From Mytilus trossulus (lineage: Eukaryota; Mollusca; Bivalvia; Mytilida; Mytilidae): a DNA stretch of 64,000 nucleotides. Within the stretch, counting starts at the first letter, position 1. Every line of letters begins with the position of its first letter. Below are positions 43,001-53,960 of the stretch, piece by piece. The notes under the pieces are model-generated. The model had not been told where the DNA came from. It did not search any database and was given only the letters and a program-made list of their open reading frames with translations. A program made the translations under genes and the position numbers. Location: NCBI RefSeq assembly GCF_036588685.1, contig NC_086383.1, positions 38,696,171 through 38,760,170 on the forward strand, read 5' to 3'.

Positions 43001-46000
43001 TTGACTATAAAGGGCAATAACTCTTAAAGGGGTCAACTGACAATTTCGGTCATGTTGACTTATTTATAGATCTTACTTTGCCAACATTTATTGTATTTTA
43101 AAGTTTATCTCCAACTATAATAATATTCAAGATAATAACCGAAAACAGCAAAATTTCCTTAAAATTACCAGTTCAGGGGCAGCAACCCAACAACAGGTTT
43201 TCCGATTCATCCGAAAATTTCAGAGCAGATATATTTTTACTTGATAAACAATTTTACTTCATGTCAGATTTGCTTTAAATGCTTTGGCTTTTGAGTTATA
43301 AGCCAAACACTGAATTTTACCCCTATGTTCTATTTTTAACCTAGCGGCCATCTTGGTTAGTTGACCAGGTCACACCACACATTTTAAAAACTTGATATCC
43401 CAAAGATGATTGTGGCCAAGTTTGGTTTAATTTGGCCACGTAGTATCAGAGGAGAAGATTTTTGTAAAAGATAACTAAGATTTACAAAAAAATGTTAAAA
43501 ATTGACTATAAAGGGCAATAACTCCTAAAGGGGTCAACTGACCATTTCGGTCATGTCAACTTATTTGTAGATCTTACTTTGCTGAACATTATTGCTGTTT
43601 ACAGTTTATCTCTATCTATAATAATATTCAAGATAATAACCAAAAACAGCAAAATTTCCTTGAAATTGCCAATTCAGGGACAGCAACTCAACAACTGGTT
43701 GTCCGATTCATCTGAAAAATTTAGAGCAGATAGATCTTGACCTAATAAATAATTTAACTCCATCAGATTTGCTCTAAATGCTTTGATTTTTGAGTAATAA
43801 GTCAAAAACTGTATTTTATCCCTATGTTCTATTTTTAGCTGTGGCGGCCATCTTGGTTGGTTGGCCGGGTCACGCCACACATTTTTTAAACTATATACCC
43901 CAATAATAGTTGTGGCCAAGTTTGGTTTAATTTGGCCCAGTTGTTTTAGAGGAGAAGATTTTTGTAAAAGATTACTAAGATTTACGAAAAATGGTTAAAA
44001 ATTTACTATAAAGGGCAATAACTCCTAAAGGGGTCAACTGACCATTTTGGTCATGTTGACTTATTTGTAAATCTTTCTTTGCTGAACATTGTTGCTGTTT
44101 ACAGTTTATCTCTATCTATAGTAATATTCAAGATAATAACCAAACTAGAGGCTCTAAAGAGCCTGTGTCGCTCACCTTGGTCTATGTGCATATTAAACAA
44201 AGGACACAAATGGATTCATGACAAAATTGTATTTTTGTGATGGTGATGTGTTTGAAGTTCTTACTTTACTGAACGTTCTTGCTTCTTACAATTATATCTA
44301 TAATGAACCTTGCCCATTAGTAACAGAGAAAAATATTTGGTAAAAATTTACATAAATTTACCGAATTAATGAAAATTGTTAAAAATTGACTATAAAGGGC
44401 AATAACTCCTTAAGGGATCAATTGACCATTTAGGTCATGTAATTTATTTGTAGATCTTACTTTGCTGAACATTATTGCTGTTTACAGTTTATCTTTATCT
44501 ATAATAGTATTCAAGATAATAACCAAAAACGGCAAAATTTCTTTAAAAATTACCAATTGGAGGGCAGCAAGCCAACAACCGATTTTCCAATTCATCTGAA
44601 AATTTCAGGGCAGATGGATATTGACCTGATAAACATTTTTATCCCATGTCAAATTTCCTCAAAATGCTTTGGTTTTTGAGTTATAAGCCAAAAACTGCAT
44701 TTTACCCCTATGTTCTATTTTTAGCCGTGGCGGCCATCTTGGTTGGTTGACCGGGTCACGCCACACATTTTTTAAACTATATACCCCAAAGATGATTGTG
44801 GCCAAGTTTGGATTAATTTGGCTCAGTAGTTTCAGAGGAGAAGATTTTTGTAAAAGATTACTTAGATTGACTTATTTGTAAATCTAACTTTGCTGAACAT
44901 TATTGCTGTTTACAGTTTATCTCTATCTATAATAATATTCAAGATAATAACCAAAAACAGCAAAATTTCCTCAAAATTACCAATTCAGGGGCAGCAACCC
45001 AACAACAGATTAACCGATTCATCTGAAAATTTCAGGGCAGATAGATCTTGACCTGATTAACATTTTTACCCCATGTCAGATTTCCTCTAAATGCTTTGGT
45101 TTTTTAGTTATAAGCCAAAAACTGCATTTTACCCCTATGTTCTATTTTTAGCCGTGGCGGCCATCTTGGTTGGATGACCGGGTCACGCCACACATTTTTT
45201 AAACTAGATACCCTAATGATGATTGTAGCCAAGTTTGGTTTGATTTGGCCCAGTAGTTTCAGGGGAGAAGATTTTTGTAAAAGCTAACGCCGGACGACGA
45301 CGGACGACGGACGACGGACGACGGACGCCAAGTGATGAGAAAAGCTCACCTGGCCCAAAAAGTTAGTTCAAATAATTCAGTTATAACTTATTATTTGCTT
45401 AACGGTCAGTGGTATATATTTCATGCATATTCTACGGGGCGCCGAATGGAACTCTTGTGGTTTTGTACAAAAATCAATTCTGTCATAACAAAATCTTTTT
45501 TTGTCTTACAAAACTATGTGATACAAACTTGTTTTATGAGAACTACAATTTTTTTACAATTATTTTTTTTAGACAAAATTGACTTTTGTCATGACAAAAG
45601 TGAATTTTGTCAAAAAGGTATGCAAATGCAAATATAAGCTTTATATTTGCATACAAAATTGACTTTTGTATCCTGATCTGGAAATTAAAACACAAAGGTC
45701 AATTCTGTGAGACAAAGTCGATTTTGTGAAATCAAAATTCAATTTTGTAATTTTTTGTCTCAAATTTTGTCTCACAAAAGTCAATTTTATTACTTTTGTT
45801 AGACAAAATTCACAACATTGAATTTTGTGTCAATTTTGTTTCAAATTGATCTTTGTCAATTTTGTCTTACAAAAGTCAATTTTGTCTGACAAAAGTCAAT
45901 TTCGTGTAACAAAAGTCGATTTTGTATGCAATTTAGTTCACAGAATCCACACTAAACTAATTTGCATACAAAATTGACTATTGTCGCCCAATATTCAAAT

Positions 46001-47896
46001 TAGGTAACAAAAGTAAAGTCTGTGTAACAAAAATGAATTTTGTCATGAATAAATTGACTTTTGTCCTCTGAAAGATAATTTTGTATGACAAAATTTTAAA
46101 TTTGTAGTATGTTACAAATTTTGTTAAAATGAATTCATATTTGTGGAACAAAAGTCACTTTTGTCCGTACAAAATTGAATGTCGAGTACAAAACCACAAA
46201 AGCCCCTTTCGGCACCCCGTATATTCAGGACAAACGATGGATATTAGATTTTGTTTTTAATCCGTTACCTGTTTTTGTCTGCTGTTCTTTTGCTACCCTA
46301 TCATTCTCTAGGCTATTTTTCCATTCTTGTAAGATCCTCATTTTGTTCTCTTCATTTTCACTATCCGTGTCTTCTAATGGAAAAAGAAAGAAAACTTAAC
46401 AAATATCATCAAGATCGGTTTTGAAGTTTGACCTTGGTCAAATTAATCAAGAAGAGAAGAATTTTTGTAAATTAAACATTTTTTATTCATCGCAATATGC
46501 GCCATCTTTGTTCCTGCTTGACAGCATGAGAACACAAACCATTAAAATTTATGTCATTTTTTTACCAAATGTAACTTTCTACAAAATCTAGATGAACTAA
46601 AGGATACGTGCTGGATGATTATAATACATCAAGAGAATATATATACTATACCTATTATTAAATAAGTTTCGGTTGTGTTGATTTCCAGTGGTTGTTTTTT
46701 TTTAGTTTACCATGATTTTTATACGGTTTTGTATTTCAGTTTTGCTTTGAGTCTCTATTTTTTTTTTATTCTCTTCCTCGTACTTTAACATACCCATTTC
46801 TTTCTTTAAAGCTGTCCTTTTGTCAGTCTCTATGTTTTTCCCCTCCTCGTACTTTTACATACCCATTTCTTTCTTTAAAGCTTTCCCTTTGTCAGTCTCT
46901 ATGTTTTCCCTCTCCCCTCCCCCCCCCCCCCCACCTCGTACTTTTACATACCTATTTCTTTCTTTAAGGCTGTCCTTTTGTCAGTCTCTATGTTTTTCCA
47001 CTCTCTCTCTCTCTCTCCCCCTCCTCATTCTTTTAAATACATGTCTTTCTTTAAAGCTGTCCTTTTGTCAGTCTCTCTGTTTCCCCCTCCTCGTACTTTT
47101 ACATACCCATTTCTTTCTTTAAAGCTGTCCCTTTGTCAGTCTCTATGTTTTCCCCCTTCTCGGACTTTTACATACCCATTTCTTTCTTCAAAGCTGTTCT
47201 TTTGTCAGTCTCTATGTTTTTCCACTCCTCAAGTAAACACTCAAAAACAGCTTCCCTTAGAAACGCACCGTAAAAATACAAAGCATGTTGCTCTTTTTTG
47301 TCTTGGTCTGTCATCTCAATATTTTGTCTAAATAAGAAAATAGAACAAACGATTTATATTTCTATTATTTTATATACACTCAAAAGTAAAAGCGGCTGTT
47401 GCTGGTAAATGTCACAACTTGAATACATGTGTATATACGGTACTAACAAGGAGATGTGGTATAATTTTTAATAGTAATAAGACAAAGTCAAATGTATCTT
47501 ATTGACGAAAATGTACCCGTAAATATTCAGCAATGAGCAAAATCCATCCCGTATAGCCAGATACAAAATTCACAAGAAAAATATAAAACTATTCTATGAA
47601 AAGATGCTGAATTAACACATTGTGTAGTTGGAATTTGATAGTGAATAAGTCTTTTACTATAGTCACTAAAACTGTCTTATGCGGCCGTAGGTAGAAATTT
47701 TTGATTGAGCTGAACTTAGCATGGACAGTTTAACAGAAAATGTCTTTCATCTTCAAACTCATGTGTTTCATGCAATACACACATTCAGTCCGATGACTTT
47801 TCTTTAATAAAAACAAAAAAAGTAACAACTTTTTTTTATACAAACACTTAAAATAACTTACCTTATTAGAAGTCTAAGAATTAGTCCTGCAGACAT
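40097..47896 (-). CDS. Unrecognised six-exon gene, charged coiled-coil protein of 289 residues
   Basis: I recognise no family. Exons (minus strand): 47896-47862, 47327-47176, 46373-46269, 42111-42035, 41335-41098 and 40359-40097. Every intron has GT...AG; donors include AAG|GTAAGT and CAG|GTAAGA, and acceptors include TTCTTTCTTTTTCCATTAG. Codon phases match at all five joins and the frame stays open for 289 codons, which is strong evidence for a gene. Start: ATG in MSAGLILRLLI, a short hydrophobic N-terminus. Then come YFYGAFLREAVFECLLEEWK (exon 2), a related LQEWKNSLEND segment (exon 3), a very basic/acidic helix with KREIKREEKRRLERAREEEK (exon 5) and an acidic, Lys-rich tail ending SLFMSLCCIKGQ. 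The CC pair could be lipid-modified. Cytoplasmic scaffold-like role is only a guess. Introns 1 to 4 hold repeats and transposons. A diverged exon-1 relative may lie at 34950-35147. Confidence 0.75.
40493..40620 (+). repeat. Dispersed repeat R3, copy in intron 5
   Basis: GGGGCCAGCTGAAAGACG start and TTCCATTCTCAATTTTATG end; opposite in strand to the surrounding gene. Confidence 0.75.
41536..41720. mobile_element. MITE, CAGTGAAACCTG ends, in intron 4
   Basis: 185 bp with perfect 12-bp inverted ends CAGTGAAACCTG, flanked by TA at 41534-41535 and 41721-41722. TA duplication fits Tc1/mariner-type movement. AAACCTGTTTAAACCGAAC and the reverse-oriented block near 41665-41710 extend the similarity inward. 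No coding potential. Confidence 0.85.
42358..42545 (-). repeat. Dispersed repeat R1, partial copy in intron 3
   Basis: Reverse complement of the R1 head half, ending TTGGCAATCATACTATATC; same strand as the surrounding gene. Confidence 0.75.
42771..45356 (+). mobile_element. Two adjacent copies of repeat family R5, in intron 3
   Basis: Both copies start CTAGAGGCTCTAAAGAGCCT (42771 and 44145); the second ends CCAAGTGATGAGAAAAGCTC near 45356 after a GACGACG tract (45289-45328). Each contains tandem units of roughly 430-510 bp with AAAGGGCAATAACTCCT, GGCGGCCATCTTGGTTGG and GGCCAAGTTTGGTTTAATTT. The first copy lacks the right end. No open frame; class unknown. Confidence 0.75.
45435..46219. mobile_element. 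Foldback MITE made of CAAAATTGACTTTTG words, in intron 3
   Basis: Inverted ends of about 34 bp: CGGGGCGCCGAATGGAACTC at the left against the complement of AGCCCCTTTCGGCACCCCG at the right, both reaching inward to GTGGTTTTGTAC. TA flanks both sides. The 700-bp interior is built from dozens of ACAAAATTGACTTTTGT-like words in both orientations. No protein. Confidence 0.85.
46400..46795. other. Intron 2 DNA without further features
   Basis: AT-rich; I see no additional exon or repeat family between the exon 3 acceptor and the minisatellite. Confidence 0.4.
46800..47225 (-). repeat. 69-bp minisatellite copying the exon 2/intron 2 junction
   Basis: About six units of 69 bp. On the minus strand each unit reads ACATAGAGACTGACAAAAGG, then GCTTTAAAGAAAGAAATGG and the splice donor GTATGTAAAAG. 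The unit nearest exon 2 is the true exon end (donor at 47175); the rest lie in intron 2 and each keeps a donor-like GTATGT. Confidence 0.85.
47440..47600 (+). repeat. Dispersed repeat R1, degenerate copy in intron 1
   Basis: GGAGATGTGGTATAATTTTT head and AGCAATGAGCAAAATCCAT block. Confidence 0.55.
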
Positions 47897-48110
47897 CAGC
47901 GAAACTTCGACGTTGTCAGCGGTAATGATAATGACGTGGTTGACAATTATTCTTCTGCGCAGTCGTTAACTTCGACGAAAACGTAACGTTCGTTACGTTG
48001 CTCTCTCTCTATGTCCGGTCGTTGGTTGGTTCGTCCGTCTGTCCGTCTACCTTACTTTATGTTAAATTTTTTGGTCAAAGTAGCTTTTGATGAAGTTGAG
48101 TTCCAATTAC
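47897..48110 (-). promoter_or_regulatory. Upstream region of the six-exon gene
   Basis: Sequence 5' of the ATG. It holds GTAACGAACGTTACG (a palindrome) and a GAGAGAGAG run on the minus strand. No TATA box is evident. Promoter role is inferred from position only. Confidence 0.3.
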
Positions 48111-48119
48111 CTGTAGCTT

Positions 48120-48425
48120 ATACAACTTGAATAAGTTGTGATATGATTACCATTGAGACAACTCTCTACAAGAGACCAAAATGGCACAGAAATTAACAAT
48201 TATAGGTCGCCGTACGGCCTTCAACAATGAGCGAAGCCCATACCGCCTAGTCAGCTAGAAAAGGCATGACAATGTAAAACAATTCAAATACGAAAACTAA
48301 CGGCCTTATTTATATAAAAAGAATGAACGAAAAACAAATATGTAACACATAAACAAACGACAACCACTGAATACCAGGCTCCTGACTTGGGACAGACACA
48401 TACATAAACAATGTAGCGGGGTTAA
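48120..48425 (+). repeat. Dispersed repeat R1, long copy
   Basis: TTGTGATATGATTACCATTG head, AGAGACCAAAATGGCACAG and CTCCTGACTTGGGACAG blocks. Confidence 0.8.
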
Positions 48426-48529
48426 AAATGTACAACTATTCAAACGAGATAACGCAACACAGAGACATATACATACATGTTATACTATTTTCATACGCTA
48501 AAACAAACCAATAAACGAAAAGTAAATAT

Positions 48530-48710
48530 GAGGGGGAAGGACCTTTACCGGGACTCAGGGGTCTGGTGTTTTTAAACTCGATATTTCGGGATCCGGGAAT
48601 TCACTTTTTCGCATTTTGGGATGGCGGGATTTATATATTTTTAATTGGGGACCTCGGGATTTCATGTTTTTATGCCCGGGATTTCGGGATCAGGACCCCT
48701 CAAATATGAC
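48530..48710. repeat. CGGGATTT-rich local repeat
   Basis: GGGAT-T motifs every 20-40 bp between GACTCAGGGGTC and GATCAGGACCCCTC, which form short inverted ends. Possibly a small MITE. Confidence 0.4.
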
Positions 48711-49182
48711 AGACATGGCTCAACGGTAGTCACAACCACAAGATTACAGGCTCTTGACTTTTGGAAGGCACTCTAATAATGTGTTTGGATTAGATATGGG
48801 TTTGAGCTCTGTACCATCCCCTTTCCTTGAACAGTGGTGATCGAAACAGCACAACATAAGAACAATATCAGCTGATAACGTACATTGTTTTCGCATACTA
48901 GACAGCTTTATTTGTCCTTATTTATCAGAAAATGCGTCGTTGGAACAGACAGTTACGATCATCTTAAGTAAAAGTTACGATCATCGTTGATAAAAATTAA
49001 TAAAAGTTACGATCATCATCGTGATTTTTTGTATCTCGATTTTCATTCTTCTTGTTGCTTTTCCATCCTGTCCGAAAAAATATTTCAATGGCAATGCTTA
49101 TAAAGATGTTTCTTGACATAATACAAATCTGAAAATAAGCCATATTTTCCTATCCGTACCGCCCATAGGTTCATAAATTATC
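48711..49182. other. No gene seen
   Basis: Includes three GTTACGATCATC words at 48950-49020. Otherwise featureless. Confidence 0.4.
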
Positions 49183-49240
49183 ATGCGCGTAGCTACGTTT
49201 ACGTTAAAACGCCCAGGCACTTTAATTTGGTAAATTTATT
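49183..49240 (+). other. Satellite-border sequence without satellite
   Basis: CATGCGCGTAGCTACGTTTA and AAAACGCCCAGGC match the border at 32842, but no satellite units adjoin it. Confidence 0.55.
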
Positions 49241-50100
49241 TAAAGCAATATTCATTATGTGCGAAGATTCGATATGTTCTTTGCATTTTGTTTGTCTAGC
49301 CATTGACATTTATGTTGCGAAAACGTGACATTACGATCCTAAATATCGTCGGCGGTGCCAATATTATAACTATGAACATACAGTACGTGTCTTAAGTTTT
49401 ATGATATAAATAACTTTGTCAAACCTTCGTAAAATTTTACGGTAGCTGGACAAAAACTGTTTATGGTCAAAAGGGTATCCAGAGCATAATGACGAAATTG
49501 TAAATAATATGTTTTTATGTATTTTATGGATAAAAGAATTTATTCTTTTTTGCATTTGCAGTCTGGTGTTAAAATGTCTTGTATATCAATTACTTTGTAA
49601 AACCTTCTTAAGAGTTTAATGACGATGTTGATTTTTTGTCACGTTTGTTTCAAGCGACATAGATGTGTATTTTGTAGACGAAACACACTGGTCTAAGTAC
49701 AACATTTTAATCCTGATATCTATGATGAGTTAATTTACATGATAAATCATAAATCTCCTTATTCCTTATGCAGCAGAAATACTGCAATACTGCAATCTGA
49801 TTGGTTAATTACCCCGGTGTAAAGAACACCCCACCTTGTTCACCAGGGGATAAATAAAATTTTGCCAAAAAAAAAATTAAAAATAAAATTTTCCCAAAAA
49901 TTTTAAACATTAAAATTTGGCCAAAAAAAAAAAGAAAAAAAAATCCTATATAATAAAATATAGAAAAAAAAGTAGTTGACAATGCACAGCAAGTTCGCTT
50001 TGAAAAATTGTTAAACTTGAAAAAATTTTCATTAACATTTTTCAATTATTACATCTTGGTTTTTAAATGTGTAATAGAATTGTTCATAAGAAATAAATTC
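49241..50100. other. No gene seen
   Basis: AT-rich. A lone end of the 5355-6115 element family lies near 49665-49730, and CTGATTGGTTAA is at 49797. Runs of A near 49870-49970. Confidence 0.4.
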
Positions 50101-50102
50101 GT

Positions 50103-50238
50103 TATCTTGGTGTAATCAGTGGTGTACGGAATTTTGCACCGTTGTTGAAAAATCATACACCCATTCGGCTGCGCCTCAGGGTGTATGAATTTTCAACAAC
50201 AGTGTAAAATTCTGTACACCCCTGATTACACCAAGATA
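50103..50238. repeat. Hairpin with GC-rich tip
   Basis: TATCTTGGTGTAATCAG pairs with CTGATTACACCAAGATA; inner arms GTTGTTGAAAAATCATACACC and its complement also pair (one mismatch). The tip is TTCGGCTGCGCCTC. Confidence 0.85.
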
Positions 50239-50242
50239 TAGA

Positions 50243-50400
50243 TTCTACCACTGCATCGAGTGTTAACGATATTTATTCACTCGAGACAGTTAAATTTTCA
50301 AATTTAAAGTCCGAGCCGCCTCGGCGAGGGCTTTAACATTGTTAATTTTATTGTCGAGAGTGGATAAATATCGTATTACACGAGATTTGGTGGTGGAATC
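50243..50400. repeat. Second hairpin, CACTCGA stem
   Basis: CGAGTGTTAACGATATTTAT pairs with ATAAATATCGTATTACACGA; the tip CCGAGCCGCCTCGG is self-complementary. It directly follows the previous hairpin. Confidence 0.75.
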
Positions 50401-50423
50401 TGTTTCTCTAATGATTTTTTAAC

Positions 50424-52278
50424 ATTATGCAGGCAAACATATTCATTCTTTTCGAATGATTTGCAAAAAGATGTGTTCTATCTATGTGACGTCGTCAGAC
50501 ATGGTCGCCTTTTTTCATGACGTCACAATAGGAAATTCAGAGGAATGGATTAAGGCAGTGAGGTCGTTAATACAAATCAAAATTCAGAAACTGAATGGGT
50601 CCATCAATGTCCATGCTTCGTCAATCTTCAAAGATCCAAATGTTGCTAAACACCTATCTGACCACCATGATAAATATGTTGTTGTCCCCGCAGACAAAGC
50701 CCCAAATAACATCGTTTTTGTCTGTAAAAGTCATTACATTAATTGCTTGATAAACGAATTAGGTATAGACAATTCACTTGGAAACCCAACATATACCCTC
50801 ACGACACTTACCAAAGAGGAAATCCTGGATAATCATAGGTCTGTTCTTTGTTCCTTTGGTATTTCAACCAAAGATGAAGAACTGGATCTTCCATCACTGT
50901 ATTGGATACCTAAACTACATAAGTGTCCTCACAAACTACGGTATATTGTTGGGTCTTCCAAGTGCTCCACGAAACCCCTTTCTAAATTATTAACATCTAT
51001 TTTATCAGCAATCAAAGACGGGCTTCAAAGTTATTGTGAAACTGCCTATTCTAGAGGTGGCGTGAATCAGATGTGGATACTTAAAAATTCCAAAGATCTT
51101 TTAGAGTACATACAATCTAACTCTCTTTCATCTTGTAACAGTATTAAAACATTTGACTTTTCTTCTCTTTACACAAGTATTCCACATTCCAAACTAAAAG
51201 ACAAATTAAAAGAGTTGGTATTACTTTGCTTCATATAAAAGAATGGCCAACGTAGATACAAGTATCTTGTCTTAGGGAGGGATACACCCTACCGAAACCG
51301 ATATTATCAAGATGCTTGATTTCTTGATTGACAACATATTTGTTACGTTCGGAGGACGTGTTTTTCAACAGACTGTCGGCATCCCAATGGGAACAAACTG
51401 TGCCCCTCTACTTGCTGACTTGTTTCTTTATTATTATGAGGCTGACTTCATGCAGGAACTTCTTAGAAAGAAAGATAAGAAGTTAGCAATATCCTTTAAC
51501 TCTACTTTCCGCTATATAGATGACGTTCTTTCACTTAACAATTCAAAATTTGGTGACTATGTGGATCGCATCTATCCCATCGAATTGGAGATAAAGGATA
51601 CTACAGATACAGTTAATTCGGCTTCATATCTTGACTTACATCTAGAAATTGACAATGAGGGTCGGTTGAAGACAAAACTTTACGACAAAAGAGATGATTT
51701 CAGCTTTCCAATTGTGAACTTTCCATTTCTAAGTAGCAACATTCCAGCAGCACCTGCATACGGGGTATATATCTCCCAATTGATACGATATTCCCGTGCT
51801 TGCATTTCCTATCATGATTTTATTGATAGAGGGTTACTACTCACAAGGAAGCTATTAAACCAAGAGTTCCAAATGGTGAAGTTGAAATCATCCCTTCGTA
51901 AATTTTACGGACGCCATCACGAGTTGGTTGACCGTTATGGAATAACCGTTTCACAAATGATATCGGATATGTTCCTTACGTCGTAAGAATACCCTTCCCT
52001 TTCATGAATTTGACCTACCGAATTAGACTATTTACTGGATTTGTCATCACATAAGCAACACGACGGGTGCCGCATGTGGAGCAGGATCTGCTTACCCTTC
52101 CGGAGCACCTGAGATCACCCCTAGTTTTTGGTGGGGTTCGTGTTGTTTATTCTTAAGTTTTCTATGTTGTGTCATGTGTACTATTGTTTTTCTGTTTGTC
52201 TTTTTCATTTTTAGCCATGGCGTTGTCAGTTTGTTTTAGATTTACGAATTTGACTGTCCTTTTCGTATCTTTCGTCCC
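50424..52278 (+). mobile_element. Penelope-like retroelement remnant
   Basis: Coding part 50424-51986 and a conserved 3' tail to CTTTCGTCCCTCTT at about 52278. Other copies of the tail are at 30743-31060 (-) and 11256-11741. No GIY-YIG endonuclease is visible in what remains. Confidence 0.8.
50456..51986 (+). pseudogene. Penelope-like reverse transcriptase, two pieces
   Basis: The first piece (to 51238) has VVVPADKAPNNIVF, LYWIPKLHKCPHKLRYI and FDFSSLYTSIPH; the second (51312-51986) has GIPMGTNCAPLLADLFLYYY, the catalytic YIDD (51513-51524) and YDKRDDFSFPIVNFP. Between them a TAA at 51236-51238, then a deletion with frameshift near 51290, break the chain. WIPKLHK and the IDD core fit Penelope-like enzymes, but the placement is from memory of motifs. 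The N-terminus is also cut off. Confidence 0.8.
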
Positions 52279-52640
52279 TCTTTAACATATTTTAAATATT
52301 GCAACTGAACAACTCAGAAAATTAAGTATATCATGTTCATTTACGAAATTTGCATATAAAAACATATTTATGTTGATTGAGTGCTTTATCCATGAGGCTA
52401 CCTTTAATCATATTTTAAAGTAACTGGTTCGGACGTTTACTCCAAGGCCAATGACCGTAATAAGATTCTTAATAAACACAATGATTAGAATTAACATAAA
52501 AAATAAACCATTTTGAATCTAAAGAATGTTGTTATTGATGAGTTCTAAATGACATAAATGGTATGTCATTCTCGATTATTTTAAAACTTCCGGAGGCTTC
52601 GCCTTCGCTTATCCTCTACCAGATGGTTCTTTTGCCTGGA
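52279..52640. other. No gene seen between retroelement and satellite
   Basis: AT-rich flank; no domain or repeat family recognised. Confidence 0.4.
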
Positions 52641-52685
52641 CCCTTTTCGGACGTACACGTAAAAAAGACATAGCTACGCCACTGA
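52641..52685 (-). other. Border sequence at the left end of satellite array 2
   Basis: On the minus strand GTGGCGTAGCTATG, then ACGTGTACGTCC, abuts the first satellite unit. It resembles, in the opposite orientation, the right border of array 1. Confidence 0.5.
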
Positions 52686-53960
52686 CTTGGTTTATACCAT
52701 AAAAAGTTACAAAAACTTGGTCTATACCATAAAAAGTCACAACAACTTGGTGTTTACCATAAAAAGTCACAACAACTTGGTCTATACCATAAAAAGTTAT
52801 AAAAACTTGGTCTATACCACAAAAAGTCGCAACAACTTGGTCTATACCATAAAAAGTTACAACAACTTGGTCTGTACCATAAAAAGTTACAAAAACTTGG
52901 TCTATACCATAAAAAGTCACAACAACTTGGTTTTTACCATAAAAAGTCACAACAACTTGGTCTATACCATAAAAAGTTATAAAAACTTGGTCTATACCAC
53001 AAAAAGTCGCAACAACTTGGTCTATACCATAAAAAGTTACAACAACTTGGTCTGTACCATAAAAAGTCGCAACAACTTTGTCTATACCATAAAAAGTCAC
53101 ACCAACTTGGTCTATACCATTAAAAGTTACAAAAACTTGGTCTATACCATAAAAAGTCACAACAACTTTGCATATACCATAAAAAGTCACAACAACTTGG
53201 TCTATACCATAAAAAGTCACAACAACTTGATCTATACCATTAAAAGTTACAAAAACTTGGTCTATACCATAAAAAGTTATAAAAACTTGGTCTATACCAC
53301 AAAAAGTCGCAACAACTTGGTCTATACCATAAAAAGTTACAACAACTTGGTCTGTACCATAAAAAGTTACAAAAACTTGGTCTATACCATAAAAAGTCAC
53401 AACAACTTGGTTTTTACCATAAAAAGTCACAACAACTTGGTCTATACCATAAAAAGTTATAAAAACTTGGTCTATACCACAAAAAGTCGCAACAACTTGG
53501 TCTATACCATAAAAAGTTACAACAACTTGGTCTGTACCATAAAAAGTCGCAACAACTTTGTCTATACCATAAAAAGTCACACCAACTTGGTCTATACCAT
53601 TAAAAGTTACAAAAACTTGGTCTATACCATAAAAAGTCACAACAACTTTGCATATACCATAAAAAGTCACAACAACTTGGTCTATACCATAAAAAGTCAC
53701 AACAACTTGATCTATACCATTAAAAGTTACAAAAACTTGGTCTATACCATAAAAAGTCACAACAATTAACCTTGTATATACCATAAAAAGTCACAACAAT
53801 TAACCTTGTATATACCATAAAAAGTCACAACAACTTGGTCTATACCATAAAAGGTCACAACAACTTGGTCTATACCATAAAATCACAACAACTTGGTCTA
53901 TACCATAAAAAGTCACAACAACTTGGTCTATACCATAAAGTCACAACAACTTGGTATAAG
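52686..53960. repeat. Satellite A, array 2 (30-bp unit)
   Basis: About 40 units of AACTTGGTCTATACCATAAA plus AAGTYAYAAM. A block of about 420-480 bp is duplicated (52,780-53,110 against 53,260-53,590). The exact 30-bp period leaves frames open on both strands for over 350 codons (52687-53769 plus, 53784-52609 minus). Not coding: these are decapeptide echoes of the satellite. Confidence 0.95.

Noticed and set aside
46820-47331. Plus-strand Ser/Leu/Phe-rich frames of 100-117 codons
   Set aside because: They are the antisense of the 69-bp minisatellite and exon 2 of the minus-strand gene.
49809-50045. Phe-rich 78-codon minus frame
   Set aside because: It is a translation of A-runs on the plus strand; low complexity and no support.
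52609-53784. Long open frames on both strands (360 and 391 codons)
   Set aside because: They are exact echoes of the 30-bp satellite unit. Codons repeat every ten residues, both strands are equally open, and there is no start context or splice pattern.
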